This document shows, one piece after another, positions 59,559 through 64,000 of a DNA stretch of 64,000 nt. Numbering within the stretch: position 1 is the stretch's first letter; each line of letters begins with the position of its first letter. Below the pieces are notes generated by a model. It worked only from the letters and a program-made list of their open reading frames with translations. It searched no databases and had not been told where the DNA came from. Position numbers and translations under genes: made by a program. Source of the DNA: Pogona vitticeps (taxonomy: Eukaryota; Chordata; Lepidosauria; Squamata; Agamidae); contig NC_135792.1 in assembly GCF_051106095.1 (NCBI RefSeq), positions 14,131,501 through 14,195,500 of the forward strand. The letters run 5' to 3'.

Positions 59559-59980
59559 CAGTGGTGCCTCGCTTCACGATTGCCCTGCATTACGACAAAA
59601 CCGCATTACGACGATCTTTTGCGATCGCAAAACGATGGTCTGAATAGGGGTTTTTTGCTTTGCGATGATCGGTTCCCTGCTTCGAGAACCGATTCTTCGC
59701 AAAACAACGATTTTCGGACAGCTGATGGGCGGTTTCAAAATGGCCGCCGGGTAAAAAAAATGGCTCCCCGCTGTTTTCTGGGACGGATTCCTCACAAGAA
59801 AACCACCGAAAATGGCTGCCCTGTGGAGGATCTTCGCTGGACGGTGAGTTTTCAACCCACTGGAACGCATTGAAGGGGTTTCGACGCGTTTCAATGGGCT
59901 TTTTATTTTTGTATTACGATGTTTTCGTTCTACCGCGATTTTGCTGGAACGCATTAATGTCATAATGCGAGGCACCACTG
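59559..59980. mobile_element. CAGTGGTGCCTCG-type MITE, copy 7
   Basis: 422 bp, ends CAGTGGTGCCTCGCTTCACG and ATAATGCGAGGCACCACTG. The borders are TT instead of TA. Interior with GCGATCGCAAAACGATGG, close to copy 1. Confidence 0.88.
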
Positions 59981-60146
59981 TTCTTCATGCTGTGCCCAAA
60001 CACAAATGATACTCCAGTGACCAGAAGGTTGGTCTAAACTTTGAGAAGTGAAGCTTATACTGTCCCTGTAATTTTGGAGAGGTTGGTGAAGCTAAGGCAA
60101 AAAACTTAGGCAGTCTTTGCCTAATACCCTCTAATAGAGGGTACAT

Positions 60147-60712
60147 TGAGCCTTGTGGCGCAGTGGTTAATCTGCTGTAAGTAAAGGTAAAGTTTCCCCT
60201 TGACATTTAGTCCAGTCGTGTCCAACTAGGGTGCAGTGCTCATCCAAGCCATAGAGCCAGCGTTTTGTCCGTAGACAGTTTCCATGGTCACATGGCCAGC
60301 GCGACTAGACACAGAACGTTACCTTCCCACCGAGGTGGTACCTATTTATGTATTCGCATTTTTACATGCTTTCGAACTGCTAGGTTGGCAGGAGCTGGGA
60401 CAAGTGACGGGAGCTCACTCCATTGTGTGGATTTGATCTTAGGACTGCTAGTCTTCTGACCTTGCAGCACAGAGGCTTCTGCAGTTTAACCAACAGCGCC
60501 ACCACATCCCTTAATCTGCTATACTGCAGCTAAAAATCTGTGCTCACGTAGCTGGCTCAAGGTTGACTCAGCCTTCTACCCTTCTGAGATCAGTAAAATG
60601 AATACCCAGCTTGCTGGGGGGGGGGCAATGTGTAGCCTGTATAATTAACTTGTAAACCGCCCAGAGAGTGCTTGAAGTGCTATGGGGTGGTATATAAGCA
60701 GCACACTTTTGC
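60147..60712 (+). mobile_element. tRNA-derived SINE interrupted by a Sauria SINE
   Basis: Head GAGCCTTGTGGCGCAGTGGT at 60149, interrupted at 60181 and resumed at 60511. Then GCTCAAGGTTGACTCAGCC, GATCAGTAAAATGAATACCC and the tail AACCGCCCAGAGAGTGCTTG..GGGGTGGTATATAAG. A poly(G) run lies at 60617. Confidence 0.75.
60181..60510 (-). mobile_element. Sauria SINE, copy 3
   Basis: Minus strand. The head is at the right (GTGGTGGCGCTGTTGGTTAA) and the tail (ACTTTACCTTTAC) at the left. Flanked by a 13-bp duplication TTAATCTGCTRTA (60167 and 60511), so a clean retroposition into the older SINE. Confidence 0.88.
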
Positions 60713-60786
60713 TTTTTAATATTCAGCCCCACTGGGTGGGGCTCCATTTCTCTTTCTCAGCTTCATCGCTAACTCTGCCCCCTGCT

Positions 60787-61720
60787 TGTGATGATTTGTG
60801 TTTTTATGTGTATTAGAATGGGATATGTAGTCCTAAGATTGTCCCAATAGCATCCATCTTGATTTAAAGTCTGCTCTGTAGTAGGAAAGATTTTCATGCT
60901 GTTTCAGAGAAGCTTCGCTCTCTGGTTATCTCGTTGCTAAGATGAGCAGAGAGCAGAGACTTTCGTAGTCAAAATAATTCTGCCACAAAGTATGATAACA
61001 ACTGAAGCTCCATGAGAAAGTTAGGCGGGACAACAAGACCCAGGAGGGGGGGTTCCTTATGAAGAATTCTGGGAAGAAGAAGGAAGTTGGGAAGGAGTTG
61101 GAAAAAGATGGAGTTGGACTGAGAAAGGTCAGACACGTGCTTTTTCCCATAATGGATTATAACTTTGCTATGGACTATTTTTTCTACCATGGACTGATGG
61201 AAGTTAACTGGATTTCATCTAGCGTCAGCCTATGAAGACCCAAGACACGTGAGATGGACTGTGTTATGTTTTTTATTAGTTAGCATAATTCTATTTCTTT
61301 ATTTTTCTAGCTGGAGTGGGGAGGGGAGTATTCCGTTTGTCTTGATATGAAAATGTACCTACTGAACTATTTTATTATCAACTGAAACCTTTTCTAAAGC
61401 AATTCTTTTCAATACAGCAGTAATGATTTGATCTGCATGCATTGGTTCTTGTACAGACTAGCTGAATGTCTAATTGGCCATGTGTGTTTGCTACCAAAGA
61501 TTTAGAGACAGATTATTCTGAGTATAACTCATGGATTTGTCTGTGTGTGTTGCTTTCTTAATAAAGGAGATTGGCTTTTGAGGAAGAAGTGTTAGACAAG
61601 ATCTTGCTGAGACCTAAGGGCTCTGCTCAGCAGTCAGAGGTTTGTCTGGATTTCGGACTCATCCCAGTCTCCGGCACCCCCGTAAATCTCTTTGGAGATA
61701 AGGGGCTGCTTACACTGCTC
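60787..61720 (+). mobile_element. LTR-like fossil, possibly related to the element at 1-5316
   Basis: Starts TGTGATGAT, nearly the same as the LTR start at 4032, and can end at GCTCACA (61714-61720). It has the same GGACTATT/ATGGACTG-type repeats (61160-61265) and a TTAATAAAGG poly(A) signal near 61559 followed by a U5-like stretch. No second LTR and no target duplication identified. Broken or solo, older than the element at the left edge. Confidence 0.35.
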
Positions 61721-62589
61721 ACAGAGTTCTGTTGCAACCAGAACCTAATGTGACCACTGTGTGGAGGAGGAAGAAAGATGCATGCAGGGAGGCAGAGGCA
61801 TGCGCATGCATGCACACATGCACCCAGCTAAGAGGAAACTTAGGGTGTAAATGCTACCAGGTGAGGATGTAGTTATCCCCCAGAAAGCCTGTAGGATCTT
61901 CAGTGAAGTGTGGCTTTAGGGTATGGAGTAGAACCCAGCAGTACCCTGCTGACCTTCTCTCCAGCACCACCTTCACCAGATCGAGAAAGAGACTTTTCTG
62001 GTATCCACAAGTATGTGGTGAGTGAGACGAAACAGTGCTGCCCCTCCCAGCTACTCCAGAGGTCTGAGGCAAAGTGGCCAGTGGCACCACAGGCTTGGTC
62101 TGTCACCTTCAAAAGATCAAGGGCTTCCTGGTACAGGGCAGGAAAACGTATTTTGTGGCTTCCCCTTATGAGTCTGCACAGCCATATAAAAGCTTCCAGC
62201 ACTGTCTGCTCCTGTGCAGTTGGCAGGGATCCTGCATGTCTCCTACCCACCAGCCCCGTCGTCCTCTGCCAGCTTCTTTGTTGCATGAGTGGAGTTGTAG
62301 TACTTGGTTATGCCTGAACTACCTTTGTTGTAAACCTGGGCTGTTCAAACTCATCACATTTACTTCTACCCAGTATAACTGAAGTTCTATCCAGCTGTTG
62401 AGGAATCCTTTACAACCATAGCCTACCCCAGGAGAAGTTTTGAGAAATCAGTGCTTTTTAATGGATAACTTTCCTGATATTTAAAAAACAAGCAAACATA
62501 TCACCATTTTGAGAATCTGTTGCAGATGTGAAAGTCACTCATTCTGTAATCAGTTTTCCAACTGAAGTGGATATATTAATTTTTACTCC

Positions 62590-63700
62590 TCTGCTCTTTT
62601 CAAAACAACCAGCAGAACCAAAAGATATCTCGGGAGTAAGGGTTACTTCCCTGCCCGCACAGATATTTCCCTCTCTATCTTGAGATGGGGATGAGGAACC
62701 ATATGACATAGAGGAAATTAGTAATCAGGAGAATATTGGGTAGAGTGAAGAGGGATTTAGTTTTACATTTAATGACTCATTTATAAATATTGGTGAATGA
62801 TCTGAAAGTTTGTATGCTAGACAGTTTGAGCCAGGAAGCCAAGCAGGGATAAGTGTTTTTGGTAGTAGTGGAAATCATAAGACAGATGACTCAGACTATG
62901 TAGATCTTTTATACGTTATCAAGAAACTCATTTAGAGAGATAGGGTTTACCACTGAAATTGTGTCTAATTACCATTTGAAGAACCCATCAGGTAACTTTC
63001 TTTAAAAAAAGGTTATTTTGTAGGACCTTTAGAATTTGATGGACATTAATAGTAAGTGAGAAGAGGTGGAACATTCCAAAGCAATTTCTTCTATTTGACT
63101 TAAAGGAATGGTAGTTTTGAAATCTGTAAATGATAAACGCTGCCAGGAGACCTGGGAAAAGGTGTGCTCTTCAGATAACAATTACATATTAGTGACATGG
63201 ATCTATTTTTGTCTGTTAGTACTCTGGGTTCTTTATTCATAGTTATAAGTAAAATAAATAATGAGTGTTCAGTTTAAACAAACAGAAATTTAATTGAGAG
63301 ACGATAAGTAATAAGAATAAAGGAAAAGTAAGTTCTAAAACAACTTTTTCACAGACTAAGGTAGCAGGTAGCCATGCTAACCAGTTGAATAACAATTTAT
63401 ACCAGAAACTGCATCTACATCTGGGTAGATGGGGCTCATTACCCTTGGAAGGCAGCCCATCTAGGAGAAGGAAAACTCCGATTTCAAATGTCCACTGCCT
63501 TGTGGCTATATCCACCGATGGAAAAGGCTTCAGGAGTCAACCTCGAGGCAAAATCCAGAGCAAAAGTCCCAGAGGCACTTTGCGACGCTCTGGCAACTCC
63601 TACTACAACGTCGTTGGAACCAGTTGTATTGCCTTCTGCCTTTCCATTGGACTATTTCAGTGATGTGGAGAGGAGGGATTTGCTGCTTGCATAACAGTTT
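62590..63700 (+). other. Coding-like remnant of unknown origin
   Basis: Several neighbouring open stretches in changing frames look protein-like (for example EPYDIEEISNQENIG near 62700, SDVERRDLLLA near 63660), with many interruptions. Possibly the interior of an old retroelement, given the LTR-like segment at 60787. Not a recognised host gene. Confidence 0.25.
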
Positions 63701-64000
63701 GTCCTCCATATTATTTTACCCAGGCCTCGTGCTCTGAAGAGGACACTCCAGCTTCGCACACAGCATTGAAACAACATGGGAAGTAGCAGTTACTGGTTAT
63801 AAGTCTTTGCTTGATTGGCGTAGAGCATGACGCCAGGGGCTACTTCTGAATGTGGGAGAGGTCATTGCACCTCACTAGGCAGCTAACACCCGCCTTAACC
63901 TGGACAGTCCTCAGCCAGTAAGGTGCTGCCTCGCCACAGTTTGTTAACCTCACGGGGTATGTGGGATTTAGGATGAAAGCCGACAAGCAGATAGATAACC

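Larger units (their letters stand above)
56851..64000. other. Region downstream of GPATCH1
   Basis: 7.1 kb without a recognisable host exon. In human the next gene is WDR88; I see no WD-repeat exon here. Repeats are listed separately. 56.9-57.9, 58.4-59.4 and 61.9-62.6 kb show nothing I can name. Confidence 0.6.

Noticed and set aside
56851-64000. WDR88, the next gene in human order
   Set aside because: No WD40-like exon with splice sites found; it may lie further right.

Overview
The window is nuclear DNA of a lizard or other squamate reptile. Two vertebrate genes are recognisable exon by exon, and the repeats are typical of squamates: Sauria SINEs ending in the BovB-type CCTTTACCTTTA tail, a BovB fragment, CR1, L2-like and L1 LINEs, a Penelope-like relic, and many TA-flanked and hAT-type MITEs. 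There is no operon-like or bacterial content.

Layout. Positions 1-6391 are read as intron 3 of RHPN2 (minus strand). They hold a young LTR element in plus orientation: 1.28-kb LTRs (the left one cut by the window edge), a primer-binding-type sequence, and one open frame of 482 codons that I cannot assign to gag, pol or env. Three RHPN2 coding exons lie at 6392-6520, 8058-8173 and 21650-21718. They give the N-terminus and most of the Rho-binding HR1 region of rhophilin-2; the rest of the gene is off the left edge. RHPN2 intron 1 (13.5 kb) is mostly old sequence with CR1, Penelope-like, MITE and LTR-like relics. A CpG island at about 21.5-22.1 kb is the RHPN2 promoter. The intergenic stretch 22.1-32.5 kb is a repeat graveyard.

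A second CpG island (about 32.5-33.25 kb) starts GPATCH1 on the plus strand. All 20 coding exons (32729-56555) can be joined with consistent phases and GT/AG borders into a protein of about 932 residues, matching the vertebrate length of about 931. A polyadenylation signal follows at 56822. The two genes stand head to head, as on human chromosome 19. The last 7 kb (56.9-64 kb) contain no host exon I can recognise, only L1, CR1, MITE, nested SINE and LTR-like relics plus a coding-like remnant of unknown origin.

The two host genes are not functionally linked: rhophilin-2 is a Rho-GTP scaffold and GPATCH1 is a spliceosome-associated G-patch protein. The best candidate for something undescribed is the LTR element at 1-5316 with its single unfamiliar ORF. 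The Penelope-like relic with hammerhead-ribozyme-like inverted ends (35.9-36.5 kb) and the large foldback MITE derivative (53.9-55.3 kb) come next.
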